Assembly: GCA_903632075.3 (NCBI GenBank)
Contig: CAHIKZ030002640.1
Coordinates: forward strand, 33,501 to 97,500
DNA length: 64,000 bases
Source of the DNA: Acanthosepion pharaonis
Lineage: Eukaryota > Mollusca > Cephalopoda > Sepiida > Sepiidae
Reading direction: 5' to 3'
A model generated the notes under the pieces. It worked only from the letters and a program-made list of their open reading frames with translations, was not told the origin of the DNA and did not search any database. The position numbers and the translations under genes are program-made. Below, piece by piece: positions 13,231-24,220 of the stretch; within the stretch, counting starts at the first letter, position 1; each line of letters opens with the position of its first letter.

Positions 13231-14142
13231 ATGCAGATAATTATTAATATAACCAAGATAGAAAAAGATTGTGAGAGAATAGTATGGTCTTGGATAGATA
13301 CATTGTCTAATATGAATAGACTGAGCATTGGATAATATAAATGCATTGAAGAAAGAAGAGCATTATGAAGAAAGAACATTATGAAGAAAGAGGAATATTA
13401 TGAAGTATAAAATCTTGAGCAGAAAGATTATCACTGTTTTGAAAATCACTATTCAAAATTCTGATTTTAACTCATCCTAGTCAGATGAGTGTTACTTAAT
13501 ACAAACTTACTTCTATTTATGGCTAGGAATCTAAATTCTAAATATATACTTTTTTTTAGCCAACACTTTATTGCTCAAAGCAATAAACAAATTAGAAAAA
13601 CACTTCACAAAGCATTACACAATAAAGGATTCTTCCAGATTTTCATGATATTGACAGACAAATAGTTGGAAAGAAATATTTATATTATAATAGTATTAGA
13701 CATTTTATACTATTGGAATAAAAACATCTCAAACTTTTATATCAACTAACTACTTTTTTTAATGTATAATGTAGAAAAGTCAACTAAGTGAACCCTGATT
13801 TCCTGAAGATGCACTCGTGACAGACTCATTTTTTGTACCTCATGTATCAGTGAGAATATATTGTTTTCTTTTTAAAGTCCATCTCATTTCCTTCCTGGAT
13901 CCTAAAATCTAGAACTAGGAATTATAACTTATATTTGTGGTATTTGAATACAGTTCCCAAACGTTTTTGGGTTGCTGCTTCATTGCATAACCAAAACATG
14001 ACCCTAATACCCCACCATGTATAGTCAACCTTTGAATGGATTTTTTGGTGCTAATATTGCAGGTCAAATTAGTATATTTCCCATAATAATTGTTATATAA
14101 ATTGGACACACTGTAAAGTGAAAGCAAGATACACTTCAAAAG

Positions 14143-14144
<2 letters not shown>

Positions 14145-14191
<47 letters not shown>
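14145..14191. repeat. (GT)n microsatellite
   Basis: About 23 uninterrupted GT units. The overlapping ORFs on both strands (Cys-Val or His-Thr runs) are artefacts of this repeat. Confidence 0.97.
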
Positions 14192-14194
<3 letters not shown>

Positions 14195-15534
14195 CTTGGG
14201 TGGTTCAGATGTGCCACTGCCACCTTCTGGCTGCCCACATTTTTCATCACCATCTTCCTCTGGATGTTTCCACTGCTCACATCAGTACTACCCACTTTGG
14301 GAGTCACTGAATTACAGTATTGTAAATATCTCAGTGTTCCCAGACCAAAAAACAATTTTGCTCTTTGTGAGGAATAAAACAATAGCCCATCTCATAGGCA
14401 AAAGATCTGAATATCAAAAGAAATTAATCAATAAAAAAAGCCAGTTTAATTTGAAACTGGGAACCTATTGAAAATTAATAAAAGCTGAACTTCTGAACAC
14501 CTCAGTTTGCAATTTGACAACGAAATATGATTTTTACAACATCATGTTCAATAGATACAGTCTACTTTTGCTGTTACTATAACATTTTCCCCAATTTTCT
14601 ACTGCCTATTAATTTCTCAACACTTTTCCAGGGCATTCTTCAAAGAATATACCAACTTGATTAACTTAAATACTGTACACTTTAAATAAGTTTATCACAT
14701 TTATTACATTTAATTTTGAACAACAATTTTTGACTAACAATGCATCTTTTTAGTAACAAGTAATGTACACATTTTTACTGTTCAACTTGAGCAGATAATA
14801 TTAAGTAAATATTTTGTTCATACTGTATTAACTCACAACTTGTGTAAGTTAATCAGAAATCACTTCTTTGTTATACAAAAGAAATGGGGTTACCAGTTGT
14901 AATGGTATTTGACTGGAAATTAAAACAGTCTCAAAATAAATGAATTCAACATTTATTTACTTCATTTACAAAAAGGTATGAATAGAAATGGTTTATCATG
15001 TTAATACACCCTCTCAAAATAATAATACAAGCAAAATGATAACAAAATAATAAAACAAAGTAAGATTATAAGGTTAGGTTACCAGTTTGTAAACCATGTT
15101 GATCAGTTTGTTGAAAAGGGATATTTTTTGTGTTGAAGGAGATATATATTTATGTGACAGGTCATTGTCGAAACATTGTGGTTGTTGTGAGGTTTTTGAA
15201 AGGAGATAGTATAGTGTGTTGTATACAACACTTGGTTCACATGGGAACTAAGAAGCCTCCCTAGAAAGGAAATGAAGCATCTTGTCACTACAACATCCTG
15301 GGGATGAAGAGAGAAAAAAGAGCAAGAAAAGACTGTGCTCTTTCCTTTTATATTTTATACAATACCACCTAGTGGACATAGCAAATGTCCCCTAGCAGAG
15401 AAGGCAGGCCAATCTCACATGTTTTATTTATTCCTTTCTGAATACTTTGCTTGAGGTAAGTTTGCATCAATCTCAATATGTTTTACTAGCAGCTTATTTG
15501 TTAACCTCAGCAATCAATATCCAATTTTACTATT
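14192..15534. other. AT-rich DNA, no gene recognised
   Basis: A slightly higher-GC stretch at 14200-14310 reads like unique sequence but shows no splice-bounded exon that I can support. The minus-strand ORF at 15103-15288 has no recognisable motif. Confidence 0.55.
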
Positions 15535-15913
15535 TTGATTGATTGATTCATTTTCTACAGCTTATCAAACCTTTGCAGGTTATTTAAAACCAGAAAACAT
15601 TTTTAGACTGTAAGAATTTTTTTTGGTGGGAGGAGATAATAATGGTTTAGTGATACAAGTTTTACTAATTAACCCATAGCTGGGGAGAGAAGAGGTGGAT
15701 TCCTACATTTCCCAAGTGAATATAATGAACCCAACTGGAATTGGAATTTTGCTCTCCAATTAACAATTCCAACTCATTTTTCATTGCACATCCAAACATA
15801 CTGCACCTGGTATTCTCAAGCAGTTACCCACCTATGTACTGACTAGGCTTGACATTACTTAACTTTGGTGATCATATGGAACCTGTGTTTCAACGTAATA
15901 TAGCTGTAAGCCC
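15535..15913 (-). mobile_element. 5S-rRNA/tRNA chimeric SINE, copy 1
   Basis: On the minus strand the element opens with about 110 bp resembling 5S rRNA. Segments such as 'aagttaagtaatgtcaagcc', 'tagtcagtacataggtgggt' and 'gagaataccaggtgcagtat' line up in order with the 5S internal control region (box A, intermediate element, box C) and the 5S 3' end. A tRNA-like stretch and a body with 'cccagctatgggttaatt' follow, and the 3' end is a short ATC/GATT-type tail (15535-15560). The copy at 41506-41895 has the same order. 5S-headed SINEs (SINE3 class) and 5S-tRNA chimeras (AmnSINE1 in vertebrates) are known. This call rests on recognising the 5S words in order. Confidence 0.8.
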
Positions 15914-16049
15914 AATTAGCATTACGATAACTTTTAAAGTAGATTAATATACTAAATATTACCATTTTTTGAATCTGTTCACTGTTTCCAAAAAAAAAAA
16001 TATTGTAGTAGAATTAATTCCTTTTAGAATTTTCTAGGAGGATGTTCAA

Positions 16050-16345
16050 GTCTTGTAATGAATATTGTCATCGACAGTGGAACTGTCAAACTGAGTTCAA
16101 ATTCCAGTCTAATTTGTTGCATTTATTTTTTAAACAAATGTCCTTGGGAAAGAAATGAATCCATTTTTTCTCTTCCTAGCTACGGATTAAATAGCATTAA
16201 GGCTGGACTTGTAGACTTGGATGGCAACCAGTCTGAGACTGAGAAGGAAATCTCTAAATTCTAAACTGTGAAGAAGGCAACGAGAAAAACATTCCATTAT
16301 CTTTCCCAAGAATGCATGGCAATTCACAGATAATAAAGAAATGGA
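16050..16345 (+). mobile_element. tRNA-derived SINE (family S2) with conserved body
   Basis: A B-box-like 'gagttcaaattccagtcta' is followed by the body words 'ccttgggaaagaaatgaatc', 'ctagctacggattaaatagc' and 'ttggatggcaaccagtctga', then the 3' tail 'gaaggcaacgagaaaaacat' and 'ctatctttcccaagaa'-type sequence. The same body occurs at 22281, 35440, 51844, 54465, 62460 and 63265. Only the A-box end is weak. Cephalopod SINEs with a shared central domain (Ceph-SINEs) are a plausible home. The short ORF inside (16058-16264) is not coding. Confidence 0.7.
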
Positions 16346-17404
16346 ATCAGTGGAGAAAGGATATCAGAAGGGATATGGCATTAAAACAAAAAACGCTTCT
16401 TAGAACCAGATATAGGGTGTTTCACTAATAGAATCCAATATATGCCTAAGAGGATTTCACTACAATAATGATGATCATATTATAAAGTTATAAAAATACT
16501 GAATAAAATTTTGTTTTATTCATTTACATAAAAGATCTTTCTTCAAACAAAATGACTAGCATTTAATGAAGCTCTTTTACTTATTTTCATTCATTTTCTA
16601 TCTATCGATAACTTTTGTTTAAAAAATGTCCTTCTTTTCTCTCTCACTTCCTCTGTAATTATTTACTCTTCTTCAATAATTCCTTGTATCTTTTTATAAC
16701 ACACAGACTTTGTGAACTAAATAATTTAAAATAAGTCAATAAACTAATTCTTAATACATGTTTATTTCAAGGAAAGAAGTCAGAGTTTCAAATGAAACTA
16801 AATTTATATGGACAATAATGATGTTTCTAACAGACTACCAGTCTTTTGATAGATAAATCACTTCTTTCTCAAGTTAATTTAATCTCTAGTATTCAGAACT
16901 AATTACCTCATCACTATTTTGAATCACTTTTTAAACAAACAGCTATCAAATTTATTCCAGGAATATTTAGGTCACAATAAAAATTATATTTCTAACACTT
17001 TTTTCTCTCACACACACACACACACACATGCACGCACGCATGCACACAAAACACACACACACACAAAATAAATAATACTTATAATTTATTTATTAACTAT
17101 AATTTTACAAAAATGGATATAAGAAGAAAGTGTTATTAAAATAACATATTTTATTTAAAATTCAATGGAGAATACCAGATTCTGATACCAGCTTCTCAAG
17201 CTGATCAGGAATTGTGTTGACTGTTTTCACCAGGAACTCTTGTGGTTTGGAATAGATAACATCTTGTAGAACTCTTGAGTTCTTTCAAAGTTTTGGTTTG
17301 GTATAGTAGACTTGCTCCTTTAACTAACAGGCTGTTAAATCAGGACTCCTGGATGGCAACTCATACATAAAATAGAGTTACTTTTCGATCAGTCTGTATA
17401 TATA
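16346..17404. other. AT-rich DNA with a CA-rich stretch, no gene
   Basis: Nothing coding is visible. A short interrupted (CA)n stretch lies at 17008-17065. 'agggtgtttcac' at about 16418 resembles the end of the mariner-type element at 39.2 kb, but no partner end was found. Confidence 0.5.
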
Positions 17405-18200
17405 CAGGGTGTGATAAGTAAATTGTCACCATTTTATATTTTTAATCTCATATATATGCATTGATTGTTTTTGATTTTGTTGACTGCACGGTATAGTAAG
17501 CTCATTTGGGCACTGTCTGTGAAAAAAAAAGAGTACCATGATTCAATTCACTCCAACAGAAATTTGGAAATTGCATATTGTACTGTTTGGTATTCATGCT
17601 GGAAGCTCCATTCAAATATTTCAGAGTTTTGGGTGTCAATCTGAGGACAGTGCAGAGGATTCAGAAAGAGTTGGATGATATATCTAGTTAATATCATGAT
17701 GTTTGGACTTGTGATGGCAACAATAAGCCTCCATTCAACTTCCCACAGGGTCAGAGACTCAACAAAAAGGCCTACATCATGTTCTTTGAGGAAAATGCTG
17801 CCCTGGGTCAAGAGGTTGGACTGCTGGAAGGCCCTATGCCTGGCAACAGGACTCTGCACCATACCACAGAATTGGGAGAACCCAGTCATGGCTGTCAGAG
17901 AATTTCTGTGACCATATCAACCCTTACATCTGGTCACATAACTCCCCAGACTGCAACCCCTTGATTATTATGTGATGGGGCACAGTTGAGTGAGAGACCA
18001 ACAAAAATTTTTTGTAACACCAAAGATGAGCTGAAGGCAATTATGGCAGCATTCACCAGCTTAAACAAAGGAGACCATCCAGAAGAGTTGCAGGAGATTC
18101 AAAGTAGTCTGGAGGTCATGTTTTGAAGCCAATGACAATTTTATTGAATAAATATACTCTTTGGTATTTTAAGATCTTTGTGTAATTTTGGTAAATATAT
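17405..18200 (+). mobile_element. Dead Tc1/mariner-superfamily transposon
   Basis: The left end reads TA then 'cagggtgtgataagtaaatt', a typical mariner-type terminal repeat at a TA site. The region 17538-18151 encodes a broken transposase of the DDE IS630/Tc1/mariner type. An N-terminal helix-turn-helix-like stretch ('vlgvnlrtvqriqkeldd') is followed by 'pfnfpqgqrlnkkayim', then an 'nspdcnpldyyvwg'-like block carrying the second catalytic Asp region, and it ends 'eandnfie' before TAA at 18149-18151. Reading it needs several frame changes, and the central catalytic region is shortened. No convincing right terminal repeat follows, so the element is probably 3'-truncated. Confidence 0.8.
17538..18151 (+). 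pseudogene. Mariner-type transposase pseudogene
   Basis: A transposase that would cut and reinsert its own element at TA sites. The ATG at 17538 is a natural start (it begins 'miqftpteiwklhivlfg'), placed 133 bp inside the left end. The frame breaks near 17620, near 17690 and again around 17830. The C-terminal half shows the 'nspdcnpl' block, which in this superfamily follows the second catalytic Asp. The copy appears shortened relative to the roughly 340 residues usual for the family, and it cannot give a working protein. Confidence 0.78.
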
Positions 18201-19429
18201 CTGCTAAAATAAAATGCCAGTGTTATTTTCAGGTTTTACGTAATTTAGGCGACAATTTATTCATCGTACGCTGTATTTGTGAATGTGTATTATTGTATAT
18301 ATATATAATATTTGTAGAGAAAATTTTTAATCGTTGTTGTTCGTCAAATGTTTTTTTTTTAATTCTTCGTCTTTGTATCTGTGCCTGTTCGAAACAAATG
18401 TGTTTAAAGGCATGCGTTGTTCGTTTAAGTATATTTATTCTTCGTATGTATTGTATTGTGAATGTGTGTGTTAGAATATTTGTGTTCGTTCTTACAACCG
18501 TGTGCGTAAATACAATCGGCTTCCAATCGCTATGCTTGGTAGCCCTTTTCACTTGACACCAGTCCTTTTATGTTTTAAGACAAAAAAAAATGGCGATCTT
18601 AACACTCGGGACTATTAATCTAGTCCATAGTTTTTATTTCTAAGAGCAAATTCCCGCAGTCTGTAATGTAGAGAAGGCTTTAGGACCGTTTTCCATTTTA
18701 AAATTATCATCAGTCTACGGAAAATATTATAAATACATTAATCTTTAAATTTCAATCAACATATTTATATAACGAAATATTTGAAACCATTCACTTTATC
18801 TGGTGACTTGATCGTCCTCGTTTGCCAAGAGAATAAAGAAGGGCCCTTATAAAAATCATATATATATTATTTGATGCCTTTTTTTATTTTAATATCTTTA
18901 AAGATCGATCTTTAGTGGAAAAAAATGTTTAAAAAATTTAATCATAAGATATGTCTTTATAAATTTCTTTTCCATTTTTTGCATAAATTTTTTTTTTATT
19001 TTTTTTTTGTTAAATTTTTTTCGTAAAATATAATGTTATAAACAAAATCAGGCATTTGTCCTGTCAATTTAAATTTCACCATATAAAATGAAATGGCTAG
19101 ACATCATATATTATTATATAAAATGCATGCCGTCCTGCATAAAAATTTGTCCAATCCCCTATGTGAAAACGGGAAGATAACAGATAGACAGAACAGACAG
19201 AGAAAAAAAAGAGGGAGAGATATATGAGAGAGAGAGAGAGAGACAGAGAAAATTAATGAAGAAAGAAAAATAAGGAAGTTTTTTTTAATTTAAAGGGAGA
19301 AAATATAAACAGAAATGTAGGGAGAAAGAAAGAGAGACAGAACAGAATAATGAGATTAAAAGAGAGAGATACAAAAAAGAAGATAGAGAAAGAAGAGATA
19401 GAAATATTGATTTAAAAGAGAAATTTATT
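18201..19429. other. AT-rich DNA with a GA-rich patch, no gene
   Basis: The ORFs at 18188-18556 (plus) and 18229-18552 (minus) overlap each other, show no motif and are not supported. 19190-19420 is GA-rich ('agagagagaga', 'aagagagagat'), a short purine tract. Confidence 0.55.
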
Positions 19430-19920
19430 TTTTTTGTTTTGTTTTATGGCATATCAAAACCTCAGTGGGTCAATTATACCAACAAAATTTTTTAAATAGA
19501 TTCACCAATAGTTTGGAAAAAAGTGTGTTTGTATATATATATAATTTTAACCATTTTTCAATTACTCAAATTTTTAGTACAATTCAACATCTTAAGAATG
19601 TATAGCTGTTTGTATTACTGGTATTTTTTTAAGTATTGCTGATAATAATTTTTCCTAAAAAAATTATTGACAGTAATAATGTTTTTTTATTACAAAGTAT
19701 TTCTGGTATTAAAACCTATTTTTACGTAGGTTTGGATGTCCCAGAGCTGGGATCCTAACAGGTGCTGCCACCCCAGGTCAGGGGGGACCTGGGAAAACCA
19801 GTAATTAAGAGGTGGTTCCACGTTCCTCAAAACCTTCTGATCAGAGACCTTGCTGTTGGACGTAGTTTATCGTCTTACCCAGGACGCGGATATTGTTTAT
19901 CGTCATACCTAGGACGGGAA
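19430..19920 (+). repeat. Composite dispersed repeat R1, copy 1
   Basis: In order: a short GTTTT run; 'atggcatatcaaaacctcag' followed by 'tgggtcaat...ccaaca'; a degenerate minisatellite of TTTTTT plus 'tatagctg...ctggtatt' words (19560-19720); a higher-GC stretch ('gatcctaacaggtgctgcca'); and a closing near-tandem of 'gtttatcgtcatacctagga' (two copies, 19865-19915). The same order recurs at 48990-49580. I do not recognise the class. A LINE or Helitron 3' end is possible. Confidence 0.6.
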
Positions 19921-20075
19921 AGAGAGAGAGAAATAAAAAAAAGAGATATAGAGACATACAGAATATAGTCCATAAAAGAAAGAAAGAAAAGAAAGAAAAA
20001 AGAGAGATAGCGATATATTGTCAAAGGGAGCGAAAAAGATGTAACATTAAGACAGAGAGAAAAAAAAAAGAGTTT
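19915..20075. repeat. GA-rich purine tract
   Basis: AGAGAG and AAAGAAAG runs directly abut the end of repeat R1. The overlapping ORFs on both strands are compositional artefacts. Confidence 0.8.
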
Positions 20076-20113
20076 AAAATTTAATTGGCGGGTTATGATG
20101 TTATTGAATTTGT

Positions 20114-20140
20114 ACATATATATATATATATATATATATG
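20114..20140. repeat. (AT)n microsatellite
   Basis: About 13 TA units. This is the first of a cluster of AT tracts running to 23155. Confidence 0.95.
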
Positions 20141-20571
20141 CCATATTTTGACAGAAAATTTACCAGTAAAAAAGAATTCACTTATCACCATATTTGTACA
20201 AGAACGCACAATTGTAAAATTTAAATTCAAACTCAGCGTTGCGACTGCACGCTCCAAAAAACAATAACTCATTTCTAATAGCATTTTTTCGGATTACAAC
20301 AATACATATATTTTCGTTGTCCTCTTATTACTGAGAAAAAAAACAAGAACAAAATCTATTCCAAATAATGAGGATGTCTGTAGGAACAGACGAAAGCTTT
20401 GTAAAAAAATAAGAACTTATGCAACAGAAATTTATAAAAACAAGGATCTTTTTCATTCATAAACAGGTTTTTGGGGTTTTTGTATATTATTTGAATTGTT
20501 CGCGACGATGGATTTTTCGCCAATTAAATCATTAACCTTTGTATTTGTTTTTGTATGAATAATTCATGAAA

Positions 20572-20573
<2 letters not shown>

Positions 20574-20619
<46 letters not shown>

Positions 20620-20927
20620 TATATATATATTTTAATGGATACTGTATTTGTGTAGACGTTATTTTTCAGTATTTATATCGTCTAAAAAAATACCATCGAA
20701 AATTTTACGATCAATGGATCATTTTTAATCAGAAAGTTAGAATGATTTAATTTAAATTTTCGTAAAGAAGTGATGAGTTAATTATTTTTTAATTCGACAT
20801 AAATTTATTAATTAAAACCTTATTATCGATATGTATATCCACTTAAAATAACATAGGAAGTAATAAAAATAAGTCGGATAAAAAATAAAAAACCATTCTT
20901 AAAAATTGCATTTATCTCTTTTTAATT

Positions 20928-20971
<44 letters not shown>
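20574..20971. repeat. (AT)n microsatellites at 20574-20632 and 20938-20971
   Basis: Two AT dinucleotide tracts separated by about 300 bp of plain AT-rich sequence with no other recognisable content. Confidence 0.93.
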
Positions 20972-20972
<1 letters not shown>

Positions 20973-21010
20973 CAGACAGCATGGCCCGGCGTTGCCATTC
21001 TTGATCCAAA
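20972..21010. repeat. 'cccggcgttgcc' repeat motif after an AT tract
   Basis: 'agcagacagcatggcccggc' plus 'gttgcc' sits immediately after an (AT)n tract. The same GC-rich core occurs at 42870-42895 ('agcagtagagcccggcgttg' then 'cccggg'), there next to a minisatellite and a tandem CA-bearing repeat. I infer that it marks one end of a dispersed repeat family. Confidence 0.55.
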
Positions 21011-21639
21011 AAAAATGAATTACGACTCATATAGCAATCATTTATCATTTGAAAAATATTTTTGCCCTTCTTGCCTTTAAACGAGTGCCCTTTGCCGTGC
21101 TGATGATAAATGCCTTACTTCTTGCCTATCTCATACACTGCGAATTTTTTAAAAGCTCTATACTAAACATTAAATCTGTTACGAAAAAGAACTAAACAAA
21201 ATGAACACAAAACGATCAGCTTTAAAAAAGGACTCGCAAATGAAAAAACGAATGAAAAAAGAATGTTAACAACAAATACTTTTTCACACCCAAGTTCTGC
21301 GGAATCAGAATCAATGTTGAGTTTAAGCAAATGAATGAGCCAAATTCTTAAATTTAAATTTTCCCACTTGTGACGAATGCAGCTATCGATTTTTTTGCAT
21401 GCTAGCATGCTAGTTAACAAATTATATTGTCATGTCAGCTGTTGACTCTCATTTACAGCCAATAGAATGAAATATGCACATTCTGTGGCAGCCACCTATA
21501 GGCTCTCATAAAGCCAGTAGAAAATGGCCGCAAACTACATGAAATGCAAATATTCGGTAATCTGATTTTTGCTAACTTGGAGCATGTATATATAAATTTT
21601 GGTGCTAATCCGTCGAAAATTGCGGTGAAATCGTTGCAT

Positions 21640-21640
<1 letters not shown>
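21010..21640. other. No gene recognised
   Basis: Moderately complex sequence. The minus-strand ORF at 21163-21420 shows no motif, and nothing else is supported. Confidence 0.5.
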
Positions 21641-21643
<3 letters not shown>

Positions 21644-21689
<46 letters not shown>

Positions 21690-21695
21690 TTTCCT

Positions 21696-21746
<51 letters not shown>
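21644..21746. repeat. (CA)n followed by (AT)n compound microsatellite
   Basis: About 22 CA units (21644-21688), a 10-bp spacer, then about 24 AT units (21699-21746). The ORFs here (His-Thr, Ile-Tyr or Cys-Val) are artefacts. Confidence 0.96.
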
Positions 21747-21753
<7 letters not shown>

Positions 21754-21855
21754 ATACGTTATTTATATAGACAGAAATATTTTATTTTTTTCTGTTTATA
21801 ATAATCTGTATTTTTCAACATTTACCGGTCTGAATGGTTGTTTTCTTTTTTAAAG

Positions 21856-21856
<1 letters not shown>

Positions 21857-21917
<61 letters not shown>

Positions 21918-22030
21918 TTATTGAAAATTAAAATTTTTTTTAATGTTCACTGTTTTTTTTATATTTAAATGAAACGCTGTTATCTTTGATATCAAATAAC
22001 TTTCATAAATATAGAAACCCCTGAAAACTA

Positions 22031-22084
<54 letters not shown>
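21857..22084. repeat. (AT)n microsatellites at 21857-21911 and 22038-22084
   Basis: Two long AT tracts with ordinary AT-rich sequence between. Confidence 0.95.
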
Positions 22085-22087
<3 letters not shown>

Positions 22088-22280
22088 TAGGTTATGGCTT
22101 TTTTTACCTTATATTACTGTGTCATAATTCGATGAATTTCTGTTCAAAAGTAATGAAAAAGCCAGTAATTTGTTTTAGTTCATAAAAATCTTTCACCCCC
22201 AAACCGAAAATTTGATTTTTGCCATATACACAGTAAAGGAAAAGAATCAAAATATTTCAGAAAACTTTATTTTTCAACTC

Positions 22281-22535
22281 AGATTGAGGAATTTGAGATC
22301 GAGTTCGAATTCCAGTCGAATCCATTACATTACTCTTGGGAAAGGTATGAATTCTCTTATTCTACTCCAACCAGTTATGGGTAAATAGCAGGGCAGATCG
22401 GGTTCTATAGCCTTGGATGGCAACTGGTCTACCGCAGAAAGAAATGGCAACCTACTGCGGAAAAAAAAATCTGCCTCGTCAGTCATGTATAGAAAAGATA
22501 CATGATCGCCTAAGCATGTATCACGCATGGCACAT
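22281..22535 (+). mobile_element. tRNA-derived SINE (family S2), alternative tail
   Basis: A B-box 'gagttcgaattccagtcg' leads into the shared body ('ttgggaaaggtatgaattct', 'ccagttatgggtaaatagca', 'ttggatggcaactggtct'). The 3' tail is 'ggcaacctactgcggaaa', then 'tgcctcgtcagtcatgta' and 'agcatgtatcacgcatggc'. That tail differs from the one at 16272 and matches the one at 51930-52000. The 5' A-box part is weak. Confidence 0.7.
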
Positions 22536-22946
22536 AACCGAACTGAAGATGTAATTGAAGATTACTTATGTATTTTTAACGCATTTAATAATCCAAAGCT
22601 CTAGCATAAAATACAACCTTACAAATAAACAAAAATTACAAACTTTCAGAAGGTTTATTTTTCAATTTGGTAATAATGTATTTCGATAGTACGTATGCGT
22701 TTTCACGCATTTAACATAGTATAACACACAAATAAACACAATTTAAGTTCTAGAAGGTTCAATAAAGTTCTAGAATGCTCCAGAAAGTCATAGTACTAAT
22801 ATATTTATATTGGATTTTAGAAATTTCATTTTAACGACATTTAAAAAAAAAAAACTAAATTAATATTTTTTTTTTTTTTTTAACAAAAGTTGTTCGAATT
22901 ATGATAACGCAAATCAATTATTTTACAAAAAGTTGAATGCCATAAC

Positions 22947-22982
<36 letters not shown>

Positions 22983-23097
22983 TTTATAAAAAATTTATAA
23001 CATAAGTATGTTATAAAATCACTATAAAAAATAGCCTATTTTGTTTCATTTGTTGACTGTGTCTTATCAATTGATGATGTTGAAATCTTTAGAAAAG

Positions 23098-23105
<8 letters not shown>
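22536..23105. other. AT-rich DNA with (AT)n and a fold-back relative
   Basis: (AT)n occurs at 22952-22979. 'ttataaaatcactataaaaa' plus 'atagcctattttgtttca' at 23010-23050 matches one arm of the fold-back at 57461-57640. No gene is present. Confidence 0.55.
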
Positions 23106-23158
<53 letters not shown>

Positions 23159-23283
23159 TGTGATGAAAAGTATTCAGCCTGATCTCATTTTTACACAATC
23201 TGACCAAATAAGCAAACATCCCCGTTCGCGATAGGTGAAGAGCTTCTTGGTCGACCGGGATTTTTTTTTAGTATTTTTTTCTT

Positions 23284-23329
<46 letters not shown>

Positions 23330-23330
23330 C
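23106..23330. repeat. (AT)n at 23106-23154 and (CTAT)n at 23283-23329
   Basis: Two simple repeats flank about 130 bp of higher-complexity sequence beginning 'aaggttgtgatgaaaagtat', which I could not assign. Confidence 0.93.
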
Positions 23331-23394
23331 CAGTCTGCTCATTTGCCTCTCTTCGTCTATCTCAGTCTATATATGTGTGTGTGCACGAAGATTT

Positions 23395-24220
23395 AAATAA
23401 AGAAATAAGGAAATAAAAGAAAAAAGAAAGAAAGAAAGAAAAACCGAAGAAAATCAAAGAAAGAATAAAGAAAAAAAGAAAAAGGAAGTGAGCAAGAAAA
23501 AGAAAGAAAAAGAAAGAAAAAGAAAGAAAAAGGCAAAAAGTAAACAAAACATTGCGACAAATAAAGAAAGAAAAAAGGAAAAAGAAAGGAAACTGCAATA
23601 AGAAGCGAAAAATTTGCGTGAAAGAAAACAGAAAGGAAGACGGAAATAGAAGTTGGAAAGAAAGAAAGAAAGAAAGAAAGAAAAAGAAAGAAAGAAAGAA
23701 TGGATGTAAGACAGTATATCGCCAAATGAGTAATACGGTTGGAAAGAAAGAAAGAAAGAAAGAAAGAAAGAAAAAGAAAGAAAGGGAAAAAGAAAGAAAG
23801 AAAGAGAAAAAAGAAAGAAATGGAAAAAGAAAGAAAGAAAGGGAAAAAGAAAGAAAGAAAGAGAAAAAGGAAAGAAAGAGAAAAAAGAAAGAAAGAAAGA
23901 AAGAAAGGGAAAAATAAAGAAAGAAAGGGAAAAAGAAAGAAAGAAAGGGAAAAAGAAAGAAAGAAAGAGAAAAAAGAAAGAAAGTGAAAAATAAAGAAAG
24001 AAAGGGAAAAAGAAAGAAAGAAAGAGAAAAAAGAAAAAGAAAGAAAGAAAGAAAAAAAGAAAGAGGAAAAAAAAAGAAAAAAAAGAAAAAAAAAAGAAGA
24101 AAGAAAGAAAGAAAAGGAAAAATAAAGAAAGAAAAAGGGAAAAGAAAAAAAAGAAAAAAAAAATTGGAAAAAGAAAGAAAAAAAAAAGAAAAGAAAAGAA
24201 ATGTTTTGGGGAAAAATAAA
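23395..24220. repeat. GAAA-type purine tract, about 800 bp
   Basis: GAAAGAAA and GGGAAAAAGAAAGAAAGAAA units are tandemly arranged, most regularly from 23740 to 24060 with a unit of about 28-30 bp. An 80-bp non-repetitive island lies at 23700-23740. The overlapping Lys/Glu/Arg-rich (plus) and Phe/Ser-rich (minus) ORFs are artefacts. Confidence 0.95.

Larger units (their letters stand above)
10976..14140. other. AT-rich DNA, no gene recognised
   Basis: No coding or structural-RNA gene is supported. Minus-strand ORFs at 12421-12612, 12836-13021 and 13915-14382 are short and lack motifs, and the last contains the CA repeat. A tRNA-like fragment (about 12925-13010), a fold-back (13126-13230) and a small tandem of 'attatgaagaaaga' words around 13350-13410 are the only structure I see. 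Confidence 0.6.

Noticed and set aside
14118..14471. 117-codon ORF and antisense 155-codon ORF
   Set aside because: Both run through the GT repeat. The flanking peptide has no motif and the antisense frame is equally open.
16415..16435. Mariner-type end 'agggtgtttcac'
   Set aside because: Only about 12 bases match and no partner end or transposase is nearby.
18188..18556. Overlapping 122- and 107-codon ORFs on opposite strands
   Set aside because: Both frames are equally open with no motif. Likely chance in AT-rich DNA after the mariner remnant.
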